Assembly (NCBI GenBank): GCA_003213135.1
Contig: QCNT01000003.1
Location: 62,001 to 126,000 of the forward strand
Direction of reading: 5' to 3'
Length of the DNA: 64,000 bases
From: Pelagibacteraceae bacterium AG-426-I15
GTDB taxonomy: Bacteria; Pseudomonadota; Alphaproteobacteria; Pelagibacterales; Pelagibacteraceae
The position numbers and the translations under genes are program-made. The notes under the pieces are model-generated. The model did no database searches, was not told the origin of the DNA, and worked only from the letters and a program-made list of their open reading frames with translations. This document shows positions 51,296 to 61,893 of the stretch, in pieces. Within the stretch, counting starts at the first letter, position 1. Each line of letters begins with the position of its first letter.

Positions 51296-51499
51296 ATGGC
51301 AAAAATACAATTAAATGGAAAAAAAATTAAAATTTATAAAGACCTAAATATAACAGGCCTTTTGAGGAAATATAATTTAGATATGAAAAAGATTGCTGTT
51401 GAGCTTAATGGTGAAATTTTACCGAAAAGTTATTATGGCAAAAAAAAGCTTCGAGATAAAGATAAAATTGAAATTGTACAATTTATTGGTGGAGGATAA
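51296..51499 (+). CDS. thiS: Sulfur carrier protein ThiS
   Basis: 67 residues, ubiquitin-like beta-grasp fold ending in the required C-terminal GG (VQFIGGG). N-terminal [23 protein letters not shown] and [13 protein letters not shown] match ThiS. Its thiocarboxylate donates sulfur for the thiazole moiety of thiamine. One-base overlap (TAATG) with thiG. Confidence 0.92.
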   Translation: MAKIQLNGKKIKIYKDLNITGLLRKYNLDMKKIAVELNGEILPKSYYGKKKLRDKDKIEIVQFIGGG

Positions 51500-52272
51500 T
51501 GAGGAATGATAATTTAAAAATTGGAGGACACTCTCTAAAATCTCGACTGATAGTTGGAACCGGTAAATACAAAAATTTTAAACAGACTGCTGATGCAGTA
51601 AAAGCTTCTGGAGCTAGCATGGTAACAGTTGCTGTAAGAAGAGTAAATATTTTAGACAAAAGAAAACCAGTTTTAATGGATTATTTAGATCCCAAGAAAA
51701 TTATTTATTTACCAAATACAGCAGGATGTTTTAATTCTAAGGATGCGTTAAGAACTTTAAGATTAGCAAGAGAAATGGGCGGTTGGAAACTTGTAAAGCT
51801 AGAGGTTCTTGGCGATAAAAAAACGTTGTACCCAAATATGGTTGAAACATTAAAGTCAACAGAAGTTTTGGTCAAAGAAGGTTTTAAAGTAATGGTTTAT
51901 TGTTCTGATGACCCAATACTTGCAAAAAAACTTCAAGATCTTGGAGCCACTGCTATCATGCCTTTAGCCTCACCAATAGGCTCAGGCAGAGGTATTAGAA
52001 ACAAACTAAACATCTCATTAATTATAAAAAATATTAAAGTACCAGTAATAGTTGATGCAGGTATAGGCACCGCATCTGATGCAGCTGTAGCTATGGAACT
52101 TGGATGCGATGGAGTTTTAGTTAATACAGCAATTGCAAAAGCAAAAAAACCAATTTTAATGGCCTCTTCAATGAAAGATGCTGTTATAGCTGGGAGAAAA
52201 TCTTATTTGGCTGGTAGAATGAATTTTCAAAATTATGCAAGCTCTAGCAGCCCAGAAGATGGGTTAATTTAA
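51499..52272 (+). CDS. thiG: Thiazole synthase ThiG
   Basis: 257 residues, TIM barrel. Motifs: [50 protein letters not shown], the Schiff-base lysine in [11 protein letters not shown], and [38 protein letters not shown]. It makes the thiazole phosphate with ThiS. No thiC, thiD or thiE is nearby, which fits the known need of SAR11 for a pyrimidine precursor. It overlaps the RNase E gene by 9 bp, convergent. Confidence 0.93.
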   Translation: MRNDNLKIGGHSLKSRLIVGTGKYKNFKQTADAVKASGASMVTVAVRRVNILDKRKPVLMDYLDPKKIIYLPNTAGCFNSKDALRTLRLAREMGGWKLVKLEVLGDKKTLYPNMVETLKSTEVLVKEGFKVMVYCSDDPILAKKLQDLGATAIMPLASPIGSGRGIRNKLNISLIIKNIKVPVIVDAGIGTASDAAVAMELGCDGVLVNTAIAKAKKPILMASSMKDAVIAGRKSYLAGRMNFQNYASSSSPEDGLI

Positions 52273-54069
52273 TTTTTTACGTTTTCTCTTTGTCCACAAT
52301 ATTTTACCGAGTGTCGTGCTTTTTACTGAAGTCTTTTTATCTTTTATATTTACAACATTATTTTTATTTTTTAAATTTTTCTTTTTTCCATTAATTTCAA
52401 TTAAATTTTCAACTTTATTCAACATTTTTTTATTTTTGTTAAGCAGTACAATTTTGTATTCTGGTATCATAAAATTTTTTTCACTATAGATAACTATTTT
52501 AAATTTGTATTTTTTTTGAAAAAACTCAATCTCATTTTCAAAATAATTTTCTAAATAATTTTTTACTTTTTCATGAACACTAGCTTCGATAATTTTAGTC
52601 TTATTGGAAAAGGCAAGCATTTCAATTTTTTTAATCATTTTTTGAGCAAATGATTCTAAAGATAAATTAACTTCCCACTTAATAGAACTTTCCCTTAGTC
52701 TTTGTCTTGTCATCTCTAAAAGACCAAAATTACTTATTCTTCCGATTTGAATTCTCGCTCTGTCTGATTTCAACTTTTCCCTTAATTTTCTCTCAACTAC
52801 TTTTTTATTATGAAAGTTCATCATATCAATAAAATCAATAACAATTAGTCCAGAGAGATCTCTGAGTTTGACTTGTCTAGCAATTTCTTCAGCCGCCTCA
52901 ATATTAGTATTCAAAGCAGTTTTTTCTATGTTTAGTTGTTTAGTAGATTGTCCTGAATTTATGTCTATAGCTACCAAAGCTTCAGTTGGGTTTATTACCA
53001 GATAACCACCGGATTTTAATTTTACAACTGGTTCATAAATTTTATTTAAATTTTGCTCTATTTGTTCGCTATGAAATAGAGGTATTTTGCCTCTATATTT
53101 TTTTATAAATTTAGCATTTCTAGGCATTAATTGTTTCATGAAATTTTTAGCTTTCTGGTACCCATCATTGCCTTCAATGTAAATATATTTTGTATCATTG
53201 TCATACATGTCACGTAGCGCTCTTTTAATAATGTCTCCCTCCTCATGTATAAGTACTGGAGCGGTTGAAATTACGGTTTTATTTCTTATCTCTTCCCAAA
53301 TTTTAATAGTTCCTTGAAGATCATTGTTAATTTCATTTTTAGTTTTTCTAGACCCAGCAGTTCTTACTATTAATCCCATATTTTTGGGAATATCCATTTC
53401 GTTTAGTATTGTTCTGATTTTTTTTCTATCTTCATAATGAAAAATTTTTCTAGATATACCTCCGCCTTTAGCTGTATTTGGCATTAAAACAACATACTTG
53501 CCAGCTATAGATATAAAAGTTGTAAGGGCCGCTCCTTTTTGGCCTCTTTCCTCTTTGATGACCTGAATAAGTATTACCTGGCCAGGTTTAATTACTTCTT
53601 GAATTTTATATTTTCTAATTCCGTATCTGTTTTTTAGACTTTCTCTAAATTTTTCAGATTTGTTTTCATTTGACTCTTTTATTTCTGAAGAGTCTGCTTC
53701 GTTATTTTTTTGTTTTTCAGAACCATCATCATTATTTTTTTCACCAATTTCTATTTCTTCGTTTTCTTTTAAATCTTCTCTTATTTTTTCCTCTGCTTTT
53801 TTTAATTCATCCTTATCTCCAGTTGGAATTTGATAATAATCCGATTGAATATCATTAAAGGCTAGGAAACCATGCCTTTCTCTTCCATAGTTGATAAAAG
53901 CCGCCTGTAAAGATGGTTCGACCCTGCTAACTATTCCTAAATAAATATTATTTTTAAGATTTAAATTGTTCTTATTTTCTGACTCGTATTCTTCAATATA
54001 ATATTTAGATTTGAGTACAACTCTAGTTTCTTCTGGATGCGCAGCATCGATATATAAATTTTTTTCCAT
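52264..54069 (-). CDS. rne: Ribonuclease E/G, short form without the Zn-link cysteines
   Basis: 601 residues. S1 domain around residues 35-180 split by an acidic, lysine-rich insert at about 85-145, then RNase H-like and DNase I-like parts with catalytic acids in VAIDINSGQ (D369) and IDFIDMM (D412/D415). [16 protein letters not shown] is present, but the CPxCxG zinc-link segment that normally follows is absent; the sequence goes straight to [18 protein letters not shown]. The whole protein contains no cysteine. There is no long degradosome scaffold at the C-terminus, only a basic tail. Role: 5'-end-dependent RNA decay and rRNA processing. Confidence 0.9.
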   Translation of the reverse strand: MEKNLYIDAAHPEETRVVLKSKYYIEEYESENKNNLNLKNNIYLGIVSRVEPSLQAAFINYGRERHGFLAFNDIQSDYYQIPTGDKDELKKAEEKIREDLKENEEIEIGEKNNDDGSEKQKNNEADSSEIKESNENKSEKFRESLKNRYGIRKYKIQEVIKPGQVILIQVIKEERGQKGAALTTFISIAGKYVVLMPNTAKGGGISRKIFHYEDRKKIRTILNEMDIPKNMGLIVRTAGSRKTKNEINNDLQGTIKIWEEIRNKTVISTAPVLIHEEGDIIKRALRDMYDNDTKYIYIEGNDGYQKAKNFMKQLMPRNAKFIKKYRGKIPLFHSEQIEQNLNKIYEPVVKLKSGGYLVINPTEALVAIDINSGQSTKQLNIEKTALNTNIEAAEEIARQVKLRDLSGLIVIDFIDMMNFHNKKVVERKLREKLKSDRARIQIGRISNFGLLEMTRQRLRESSIKWEVNLSLESFAQKMIKKIEMLAFSNKTKIIEASVHEKVKNYLENYFENEIEFFQKKYKFKIVIYSEKNFMIPEYKIVLLNKNKKMLNKVENLIEINGKKKNLKNKNNVVNIKDKKTSVKSTTLGKILWTKRKRKKLN

Positions 54070-54187
54070 AGTAAATGAATTCCGTTAATAGCTATTAATT
54101 TTTTAAAAGTTTTTTGTGAATAATTTAACATTATATTATTATAGCTCTTTTTTGTTTGAATTGTAAGTTCATAAATCGCAAAATGCC

Positions 54188-54219
54188 TTAAGATAGCCAA
54201 AATTAAGCAATTATCTTAA
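54188..54219 (+). promoter_or_regulatory. Inverted repeat just upstream of mrcA
   Basis: TTAAGATA (54188-54195) is repeated inverted as TATCTTAA (54212-54219) with 16 bp between, ending 8 bp before the mrcA ATG. The 158-bp rne-mrcA divergent gap otherwise shows only AT-rich promoter-like sequence. It could be an operator or a leader hairpin; no assigned regulator. Confidence 0.4.
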
Positions 54220-54227
54220 TAAGCAAC

Positions 54228-56582
54228 ATGAAAATATCAAAGACTTTTAATTATTTAATCAAAATATCAGTAGCTATTATTCTATCCGGCTTGTTTCTGA
54301 TTTTCTCGGCATTCTGGTATTTTTCAGCTGGACTGCCAGATTATAAAAAATTAACTAATTATGAACCGTCTGTACTTAGTAGGGTTTATACAGAAAATGG
54401 TAAATTAATAGCTGAATTTTCACTAGAAAAAAGATTATTTATTCCTTTTGAAGCAATGCCGAAAAAAGTTATCGATTCATTTCTATCGGCTGAAGATAAG
54501 AATTTTTTCGAACATCCTGGAGTTGACGCCAAAGGTGTTACAAGAGCTATTATTAAAAACTTTAAAAATATACTATCAGATAAAAGATTAGAGGGCGCTT
54601 CAACAATTACCCAGCAAGTAGCTAAAAACTTTTTACTTACAAACGAGATATCTCTAAAAAGAAAAATAAAAGAAGCTATTCTTGCTTTTAGAATTGAAAA
54701 AGCTTTTACAAAAAAAAGAATTTTAGAATTATATTTAAATGAGATTTATCTCGGGCAAGGAACTTATGGCGTAGCATCAGCGAGTTTAGAATATTTTGAC
54801 AAGTCAGTTAAAGAGCTAAATTATGAAGAAGCATCATTACTTGCAGCACTACCAAAAGCACCAAGCAAATATAACCCTTTCAAATCTCCAGAATTGGCCA
54901 AAAAAAGGAGAAACCTAGTATTAAAAAATTTAAAAGATAATGGATATATTACCAACTCTGAATATAAAAAATTAATTAAAACAAATATTAATTTGAAAAA
55001 TAGGAAAGTTTTTTTATTGGAGGAAGCAAAATCATATACAGAAGAAGTTAGAAGAATTGTAAAAACAGATTACGGTTTTGAAAAACTTTATTCACAAGGA
55101 TTATCGATAAGCACTCCTCTTAACCCTGATTATCAAATATCGGCTCTTAACTCTCTAAGATACGGAATAGAGGAGTATGATAAAAGAAAAGGTTGGAGAG
55201 GCCCAATTGCAAATATTTATATTGATAAAAATTGGGATAAAATTTTAAAAAACACAAATCTAGATAAAACTTTAGGCTGGGAGGTTGCTCAAATTTTAAG
55301 TGTGACTGATTATATTTGTGAAGCAAAACTTATAAGTAATGAAAAGAATATTAAAATTTTATTTGAAAATCTTAAGTGGACGAAAAGAAAAAATTTCAAC
55401 GATTTAGTTGAAAAAGGTGATTTAATTTTTTTAAAGAAAAACAAAAAAGGAAATTGGAATTTAAAACAACTTCCTAGGGTTAATGGCGGCATCGTAGTCA
55501 TGAATCCTCACAATGGAGAAATTAAAGCACTTGTTGGTGGTTACAGCTATAAATCGAGTGAATTTAATAGAGTTACCCAAGCAAAAAGGCAACCTGGCTC
55601 AGCATTTAAACCAATAGTTTATGCTTCCGCATTAGAAAATGGTTACTTGCCAAACACTTTAATACTCGACGCTCCATTTGTTAGTGAACAAGGCGCTGGT
55701 TTGAAAGATTGGAAACCAGAGAATTATGGTAAAAAATTCTACGGACCGTCAACTTTAAGAAAAGGTATTGAAAAATCAAGAAACCTGATGACAGTTAGAA
55801 TTGCACAAAATCTAGGTTTTGATAAAATTTCAGCTATATCAAAAAATCTTGGAGTATATGAAACAACCCCAGAACTATTATCTGTATCGTTAGGATCAAA
55901 CGAAACCACTCTTTTGAAATTAACTAATGCATACTGCACTTTTGTAAATGGTGGGAAAAAAGTTCAATCAAAGATGATAAAAAGAATACAAGATAGAAGG
56001 GGAAAAACAATTTATAACTCAGAAAGCAGGGAGTGTAGTGGTTGTGAGATTTTCTTAGAAAAAAAAGAATCTTTAATTAAAATATTAGATAATAGACCTC
56101 AAATAATTAGTGGAGAAACAGCCTACCAAATAACATCAATGTTGGAAGGAGCTGTTCAAAGAGGAACAGGAAAAAAATTAAAAAGTTTAAAAGTACCACT
56201 TGCTGGGAAAACTGGAACAACTAATGATAATTTTGATGCCTGGTTCATAGGTTTTACATCTAACTTAGTTATCGGCGTTTACATTGGTTACGACGAGCCA
56301 AGATCATTGGGCAAATATGAAACTGGTTCAAAAGTAGCCTTACCAGTTTTTAAAAAATTTGTAGAAACAGCATTGTATAAAGAAGACTTTAAACCTTTCA
56401 AAGCCCCCTCGAATATTTACTTTTATCCAGTTAATTATGATACAGGGCAAATATCAAATTTTGTGGATACAAAGTCAATTATTGAAAGTTTTAAGGAAAA
56501 AGGTTCTGAAAATATCAAATTTAAAAATTTAAACTTTGGACAGAATCATGGTAAATCATTAAAATTCAAAGGATTTTATTAA
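54228..56582 (+). CDS. mrcA: Penicillin-binding protein 1A
   Basis: 784 residues. One N-terminal membrane anchor (about residues 11-33), glycosyltransferase domain with catalytic E89 in SAEDKNFFEHPGVD and EGASTITQQVAKNFLL, an OB-like linker, then transpeptidase with S458 in RQPGSAFKPIVYAS, the SRN in EKSRNLMTVRIAQ and KTGTTNDNFDAWF. It polymerises and crosslinks peptidoglycan. It ends sharing one base with prfB (TAATG). Confidence 0.95.
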   Translation: MKISKTFNYLIKISVAIILSGLFLIFSAFWYFSAGLPDYKKLTNYEPSVLSRVYTENGKLIAEFSLEKRLFIPFEAMPKKVIDSFLSAEDKNFFEHPGVDAKGVTRAIIKNFKNILSDKRLEGASTITQQVAKNFLLTNEISLKRKIKEAILAFRIEKAFTKKRILELYLNEIYLGQGTYGVASASLEYFDKSVKELNYEEASLLAALPKAPSKYNPFKSPELAKKRRNLVLKNLKDNGYITNSEYKKLIKTNINLKNRKVFLLEEAKSYTEEVRRIVKTDYGFEKLYSQGLSISTPLNPDYQISALNSLRYGIEEYDKRKGWRGPIANIYIDKNWDKILKNTNLDKTLGWEVAQILSVTDYICEAKLISNEKNIKILFENLKWTKRKNFNDLVEKGDLIFLKKNKKGNWNLKQLPRVNGGIVVMNPHNGEIKALVGGYSYKSSEFNRVTQAKRQPGSAFKPIVYASALENGYLPNTLILDAPFVSEQGAGLKDWKPENYGKKFYGPSTLRKGIEKSRNLMTVRIAQNLGFDKISAISKNLGVYETTPELLSVSLGSNETTLLKLTNAYCTFVNGGKKVQSKMIKRIQDRRGKTIYNSESRECSGCEIFLEKKESLIKILDNRPQIISGETAYQITSMLEGAVQRGTGKKLKSLKVPLAGKTGTTNDNFDAWFIGFTSNLVIGVYIGYDEPRSLGKYETGSKVALPVFKKFVETALYKEDFKPFKAPSNIYFYPVNYDTGQISNFVDTKSIIESFKEKGSENIKFKNLNFGQNHGKSLKFKGFY

Positions 56583-57677
56583 TGAATGATTTCGAAAAAA
56601 AATTTGAGATATCAAACGGCTCCTTAGATAATATTAGGAGGTATCTTTGATTTACAAAATGCTGAAAAAAAGATTTTAGATTTAGATATTGAGATTTCAA
56701 AAGAAGCTTTTTGGAAAGATAGAAAAAGATCAAAAAAAATTATTAGAGAAAAAAACTTTTTTGAAAGTATTATAAATTTTTATTCAGACACTAAAAAAAA
56801 TCTAAAAAATCTTCAAGATTTAAACAATTTAGCATTAGAAGAAAAAGATTCCGAGACTCTAGATGATTGCTTAAAAAAAATTGTATTAATATCAACACAA
56901 GTTAAAAAATATGAAATTAAATGTTTTCTCTCCGGGGAGAACGATCATCTTGATATTTATATGGAAATTCATGCTGGTGCCGGTGGAACAGAAAGTCAAG
57001 ATTGGGCTGAAATGTTAAGGAGAATGTATATTAAATGGTTCGATAAAAAGAATTTTAAATACCAGATGATTAGTGAACACAAAGGTGAGGAAGCTGGCAT
57101 AAAATCATCAACATTAAAAATTAGTGGTGAAAATCTTTACGGACTAATGAAAAAGGAATCAGGAGTACACAGACTCGTAAGAATTTCACCATTTGACTCA
57201 GGAGCAAGAAGACACACTAGTTTTGCAAGTATTTGGGTTTATCCTAGTATTGACGATTCTATTGATGTAAGTGTTGATGATAAAGATTTAAGGATCGACA
57301 CTTATAGATCAAGTGGAGCAGGAGGCCAGCATGTAAATACAACCGATAGTGCTGTACGAATAACTCACCTACCAACTAAAATCGTTGTTCAATGCCAAAA
57401 CGAAAGGTCACAACACAAAAATAAAGAGACATGTTTTAAGATGCTTAAAGCCAGACTTTATGAACATGAATTAAAAAAGAGAGAAGAAAAGAGTAATAAA
57501 GAGGCTAATTCAAAAACAGACATTGGTTGGGGTCATCAAATCAGATCATACGTACTTCAACCTTACAGATTAGTAAAAGATTTGAGGTATGGAACTGAAG
57601 ATACAAATCCAGACTCAGTTCTAAATGGAAATATAGACAACTTTATTGAGGGATCTATTTTTAAAATAGAAAAATAA
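56582..57677 (+). CDS. prfB: Peptide chain release factor 2, with programmed +1 frameshift
   Basis: Frame 0 runs from ATG 56582 for 22 codons to an in-frame TGA at 56648-56650. Directly before it are AGGAGG (56636-56641), TAT and CTTT, the spacing of the classical RF2 frameshift site. After +1 slip at CTT-T the frame continues from GAT 56649 for 342 codons, giving 364 residues. Domain features: EIHAGAGGTESQDWAEML, SPFDSGARRHTSFAS (tripeptide anticodon SPF) and GGQ at about 247-249. It releases chains at UAA/UGA and so controls its own synthesis. It overlaps mrcA and the AsmA-like gene by one base each. Confidence 0.95.
56636..56650 (+). promoter_or_regulatory. Programmed +1 frameshift site of prfB
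   Basis: AGGAGG, a 3-nt spacer TAT, and CTT followed by the stop TGA. The internal Shine-Dalgarno pairs with 16S rRNA while the slow-decoded TGA waits in the A site, pushing the ribosome forward by one base. This is the known RF2 autoregulation mechanism. Confidence 0.95.
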
Positions 57678-59503
57678 TGAAAAAAGCATTCTTTTCAACA
57701 TTTTTATTTTTGATATTTGTAGTATTTTTATCAGTGGTATATTTAAGTTTTTTTGGTTTCGAAACATCTAGATTTAATAAATTAATTAAATCTGAAATTT
57801 TAAAATCAAATGAAAATATTTCTTTAGACTTCGAAAAAATATCAATACTATTAGATATTAAAAAAGTTAGTTTGTTTATTAAATTGATTAATCCTGAAAT
57901 TAACTACTCAAAGATTGAATTTCCTTTAAGAGAACTTAGAGCAGATATAGACCTAGAGTCCATTCTTAAAAGAAAAATAAATATTAAAAGAATAAATATA
58001 AGTACTAATTATTTAGAAATAAACAAATTTAAACCAATTGTTAAAAAAAGTAATTTTGATGAAGAGATATTTAAAAAAATCAAAAGTGGAGAGTTTTTAA
58101 TTAATAATTTAGAATTACAATTTGAAAAAAATTTCCAATTAAAAAAAGATTTTATAATCAATGGATCGATTAAAAATACAAGTATAGAGCTCACAAAAGA
58201 TTACAATCTGAAGAATCTAATCTCAAATTTTTATTATAAGAAAAATAATTTTGAATTAAATAATATTTCATGGAATTTTAATGATAATAACAAAAAAAAA
58301 GAATTTTTTAATGGAAAACTTAATTTTAAAAAAACAAACAAATACGAAATTCTTCTAAATTTTCAAACAAAGCAAATTCAAAATTTCTTTAATATTCCTA
58401 TAATCAATTATTCTTTTTCAGAGGGTGACATAGCCACTGTAAAAACTAATTTCCATATATTAAAAAATAAATCTATCAAGCTTAAAGATTTTTTAATCGA
58501 GGACCCTAATAATAAATTTAAAATTAAAGATTTACATCTAGATAAAAAATATAATTTAATAAATTTTGGTGAAATTCAAGTAAAAACATCAATAGATAAT
58601 AACGTTAATAATGATTTTAAAATTTCAAATAATGATAAGATTGTTATTAAAGGAAAAGTTTTTGATGCAAAATTGTTATTGAAAGAACTGAATAACAAAA
58701 AAAATAATAATAATTTTTTAAAAAGTATATCAAAAGAAATAGAAATTGACTTTAATAAAATTCTTAAGATAGCAAAATTTCCAATTAAAAATTTCAGACT
58801 TATCGGAAGTGTCAACAAGGGTAAACTTGAAAAAATTTCAGCTAAAAGTGATTTTTCAAATAATGAACATCTTGATATACTGTTAAAAAAAGATAATAAA
58901 TCTGAAAAAAAAATTTTAGAAGTTTTCTCAGATATAGCAACACCCTTAATCGCAGACTATAAATTTTTTAGTGGTTTGGATGGAGGAAATTTAATATTTA
59001 TCTCAAAATATGATGAAAACAACTCGTCTAATGAATTAACTATTAATGATTTTAAATTGAATGATGCTCCAACTTTAGCAAAGCTATTAACTCTTGCTGA
59101 TCTTAAAGGTCTAACGGACTCTTTAAAAGGAGAGGGTATAAGTTTTGATACATTGTCTTTAAAATATCAAACGACTCCATTCACAATGACCATAAATGAA
59201 ATTTTTATGATTGGCCCATCCATATCAATTTTAATCGAAGGATATATTGAAAAAAAAAGTGGATTAATAAGTTTAAGAGGCACATTGGTTCCAGCCAAAA
59301 CTCTTAATAAAATTGTTTCAAAGATTCCAGTTGTTGGAGAAATTTTAGTTGGAAAAAAAATGGGAGAGGGGGTTTTTGGGTTAAGCTTTAAAATTAAAGG
59401 TTTACCTGATAATCTCAAAACTACAGTAAATCCAGTAAAAACATTAGCTCCAAGATTCATTACCAGAGCTGTTGAGGCGGCAAAAAAAAGAAAAGCTAAA
59501 TAA
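57677..59503 (+). CDS. AsmA-like protein with AsmA_2-type C-terminus
   Basis: 608 residues. One N-terminal membrane anchor (MKKAFFSTFLFLIFVVFLSVVYLSFF), a long periplasmic beta-strand-rich middle and a C-terminal AsmA-like region (about 490-600): GEGISFDTLSLKYQTTPFTMTINEIFMIGPSISILIEGYI, then LVPAKTLNKIVSKIPVVGEIL. Proteins of this type are thought to carry phospholipids between membranes. Very Lys/Asn rich middle. It shares a base with the prfB stop (TAATG), so its translation is likely tied to RF2. Convergent with tyrS, 8-bp overlap. Confidence 0.8.
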   Translation: MKKAFFSTFLFLIFVVFLSVVYLSFFGFETSRFNKLIKSEILKSNENISLDFEKISILLDIKKVSLFIKLINPEINYSKIEFPLRELRADIDLESILKRKINIKRINISTNYLEINKFKPIVKKSNFDEEIFKKIKSGEFLINNLELQFEKNFQLKKDFIINGSIKNTSIELTKDYNLKNLISNFYYKKNNFELNNISWNFNDNNKKKEFFNGKLNFKKTNKYEILLNFQTKQIQNFFNIPIINYSFSEGDIATVKTNFHILKNKSIKLKDFLIEDPNNKFKIKDLHLDKKYNLINFGEIQVKTSIDNNVNNDFKISNNDKIVIKGKVFDAKLLLKELNNKKNNNNFLKSISKEIEIDFNKILKIAKFPIKNFRLIGSVNKGKLEKISAKSDFSNNEHLDILLKKDNKSEKKILEVFSDIATPLIADYKFFSGLDGGNLIFISKYDENNSSNELTINDFKLNDAPTLAKLLTLADLKGLTDSLKGEGISFDTLSLKYQTTPFTMTINEIFMIGPSISILIEGYIEKKSGLISLRGTLVPAKTLNKIVSKIPVVGEILVGKKMGEGVFGLSFKIKGLPDNLKTTVNPVKTLAPRFITRAVEAAKKRKAK

Positions 59504-60737
59504 TGGATATTTTAAGATGATTTTTTTTTCCGACTGACAATTTTATTTTCTTACTGTCTAAAACATCTTCCATATTTATTATTTTTTTATCATCAGAAAT
59601 AATTTTATCATTAACTCTTATACCGTTATTTTTTAATATTCTTCTACCTTCACTTTTAGAAACAACCAAACCATTTTGAAAAATTAATTCTATAATGTTA
59701 ATTCCTTGCAAAATTATTTTTTTTGAAATTTTTTTTTCTGGTATATTTTTCCCCATACCTCCCTGAACAAAAGTTTCTATCGCAGTTTCAGCACTCTCTT
59801 TAGCAGCTTTTGCACCATGTAAAATAGAGGTAGCTTCATTCGCTAACAATATTTTTAATTTATTTATATCTCTCTCATTACTAATTTTTTTAATTAAATC
59901 ATCTGTATCAATTTCCGTAAAATATTTTAAAAATTTTTCAACATCTTCATCAGCGGTATTTCTCCAAAATTGCCAATAATCGTAAGGAGAAAATAATTTA
60001 TTATCTAACCATACCGCACCTTTTTCAGTTTTTCCCATTTTAGCACCCGATGACAAAGTTATTAGAGGAGATGTAAGCCCAAATGACTCCTTTTTCAAAA
60101 TTCTCCTAATTAATTCAACGCCATTAACTATATTGCCCCACTGATCTGAACCTCCCATTTGTAAAATACATCCGTATTTTTTAAAAAGTTGATAGAAATC
60201 ATATGCTTGCAAAATCATGTAGTTAAACTCCATGTAACTCAGAGATTGTTCCCTTTCTAATCTAAGCTTAACGCTATCAAAAGTTAGCATTTTATTGATT
60301 GTGAAATGCTTTCCCACATCTCTTAAAAATTCAATATATTTTAATTTTTCAAGCCAATTAAAATTATCAACAAAAATAGGTTTTGTTTTTTTGTTTTTTG
60401 TATTTAAAAGTTTTTCAAAAATTTTTTTAATACTGGCAATATTTTTTTTTATATCTTTATGTTTTAATATTTGTCTAGTCGAGTCTTTACCAGACGGATC
60501 TCCAATTAAGGTGGTCCCCCCGCCAAGGAGAACAATAGGTTGATGCCCATATTTTTGTAAAAGTCTTAAAATCATAATCTGCATTAAACTGCCGACATGA
60601 AGACTTTGGGCAGTACAGTCAAAACCTATATAGGCTTTAATAGGTTTATTATTACTTATATCCTTTAGTTTATCTAAATCAGTACATTGATTCAGAAAGC
60701 CTCTAGAGCTCATTTCAGATAAAAAAGCATTTTTCAT
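59496..60737 (-). CDS. tyrS: Tyrosyl-tRNA synthetase
   Basis: 413 residues. Class I synthetase: AYIGFDCTAQSLHVGSLMQIMILRLLQKYGHQPIVLLGGGTTLIGDPSGKD in pieces, with the HVGS version of HIGH, the tyrosine pocket QAYDFYQLFKKYGCILQMGGSDQWGNIV, and KMSKS-like AKMGKTEKGAVWL. C-terminal S4 RNA-binding domain (about 350-410). It charges tRNA-Tyr. Divergent from anmK with a 58-bp gap. Confidence 0.96.
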   Translation of the reverse strand: MKNAFLSEMSSRGFLNQCTDLDKLKDISNNKPIKAYIGFDCTAQSLHVGSLMQIMILRLLQKYGHQPIVLLGGGTTLIGDPSGKDSTRQILKHKDIKKNIASIKKIFEKLLNTKNKKTKPIFVDNFNWLEKLKYIEFLRDVGKHFTINKMLTFDSVKLRLEREQSLSYMEFNYMILQAYDFYQLFKKYGCILQMGGSDQWGNIVNGVELIRRILKKESFGLTSPLITLSSGAKMGKTEKGAVWLDNKLFSPYDYWQFWRNTADEDVEKFLKYFTEIDTDDLIKKISNERDINKLKILLANEATSILHGAKAAKESAETAIETFVQGGMGKNIPEKKISKKIILQGINIIELIFQNGLVVSKSEGRRILKNNGIRVNDKIISDDKKIINMEDVLDSKKIKLSVGKKNHLKISII

Positions 60738-60795
60738 AGAACTTTATGTGCTAAAGCTACTATTATACTAAAATTGATATAAATAAATAAAAATT

Positions 60796-61893
60796 ATGAC
60801 TAAAGAATATATATCCTTAGGATTGATGAGCGGTACTTCAATGGATGGAGTTGATGCTTCAATTATTCAATCAGATGGGGAGACAAAACATAAGGTTATA
60901 TTAGATAAATATTTCGAATATCCACAGAGGATTTATAAAAACCTAACAGATTTAAGAGATAAAATTAATGAATCAAAAGACTTAAAAAAATTTTTAAAAG
61001 AAATTAAAGAATTAGAAAGAGAAATAACTTTATTTCATTCTGAATCCGTAAATCAAATAATAAAAGAAACAGAAATTAATATAGATATGATCGGTTTTCA
61101 TGGACAAACAATTTTTCACAAGCCAGAAGAACAAATCTCTAAACAATTAGGAGATGGAAATTTACTATCGCAACTAATTCGCAAAGATGTGGTTTATAAT
61201 TTTAGGGAAAACGATTTAAAAAATGGAGGAGAGGGCGCGCCATTAACTCCAATTTATCATAAAATTTTACAAAAGAAATTTAATACCAAACCAGTTACAT
61301 TTATAAATATAGGCGGAATAATTAATAGAACAACCGTTGATATTAATGGAAACCTGTCCGCAAAAGATGAGGGTCCGGGTATGTGTTTAATAGACAAATG
61401 GATAAGAAATAATACAAAAAAAAAATATGACGAAAATGGCAACATTGCAAAATCTGGCAAAGTAAATAAAGTAATTTTAGAGCAATACTATAATAATTTT
61501 GAAACTTCAAATTCTAAAAAAAAATCTTACGATATAAACGATTTTGATATTTCATTTATTAGGGGCCTGTCATTAGAAGATGGTGCGGCCACATTAACCT
61601 CAATAACAACGAATGTAATTAACTCACTATTTTCAGAAAATAAATTAATTTTAGATGAAAAAATAATTTTATGTGGAGGCGGAAGAAAAAATAAATTTTT
61701 AATACATGAACTCAAAAAAAATAATAATAATATTAAGATCATTGATGATTACGGAGTTAATGGGGATTTTGTTGAGTCTCAAGCTTTCGCATATCTTGCG
61801 ATAAGATGTCATCTTAATTTACCAATATCATTTCCAGAAACTACAGGATGTTTAAAAGCTTGCACTGGCGGAGAAATTATTAAATTTACATAA
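60796..61893 (+). CDS. anmK: Anhydro-N-acetylmuramic acid kinase
   Basis: 365 residues. Motifs: GLMSGTSMDGVDASIIQ at the N-terminus, GFHGQTIFHKPEEQISKQLGDGNLL, VVYNFRENDLKNGGEGAPLTPIYH, FINIGGIINRT and ILCGGGRKNKFLIHEL. It phosphorylates and opens 1,6-anhydro-MurNAc from cell-wall recycling, often next to tyrS in alphaproteobacteria as here. Convergent overlap of 8 bp with the hydrolase gene. Confidence 0.94.
   Translation: MTKEYISLGLMSGTSMDGVDASIIQSDGETKHKVILDKYFEYPQRIYKNLTDLRDKINESKDLKKFLKEIKELEREITLFHSESVNQIIKETEINIDMIGFHGQTIFHKPEEQISKQLGDGNLLSQLIRKDVVYNFRENDLKNGGEGAPLTPIYHKILQKKFNTKPVTFINIGGIINRTTVDINGNLSAKDEGPGMCLIDKWIRNNTKKKYDENGNIAKSGKVNKVILEQYYNNFETSNSKKKSYDINDFDISFIRGLSLEDGAATLTSITTNVINSLFSENKLILDEKIILCGGGRKNKFLIHELKKNNNNIKIIDDYGVNGDFVESQAFAYLAIRCHLNLPISFPETTGCLKACTGGEIIKFT

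Noticed and set aside
53670-53858. Phe/Leu-rich plus-strand frame opposite the RNase E gene
   Set aside because: It is the antisense of the acidic Lys/Glu-rich insert of RNase E, whose codons read as Phe/Leu on the other strand.
56582-56650. prfB as a frameshifted pseudogene
   Set aside because: AGGAGG-TAT-CTTTGA is the canonical RF2 programmed frameshift and the rest of the gene is intact.
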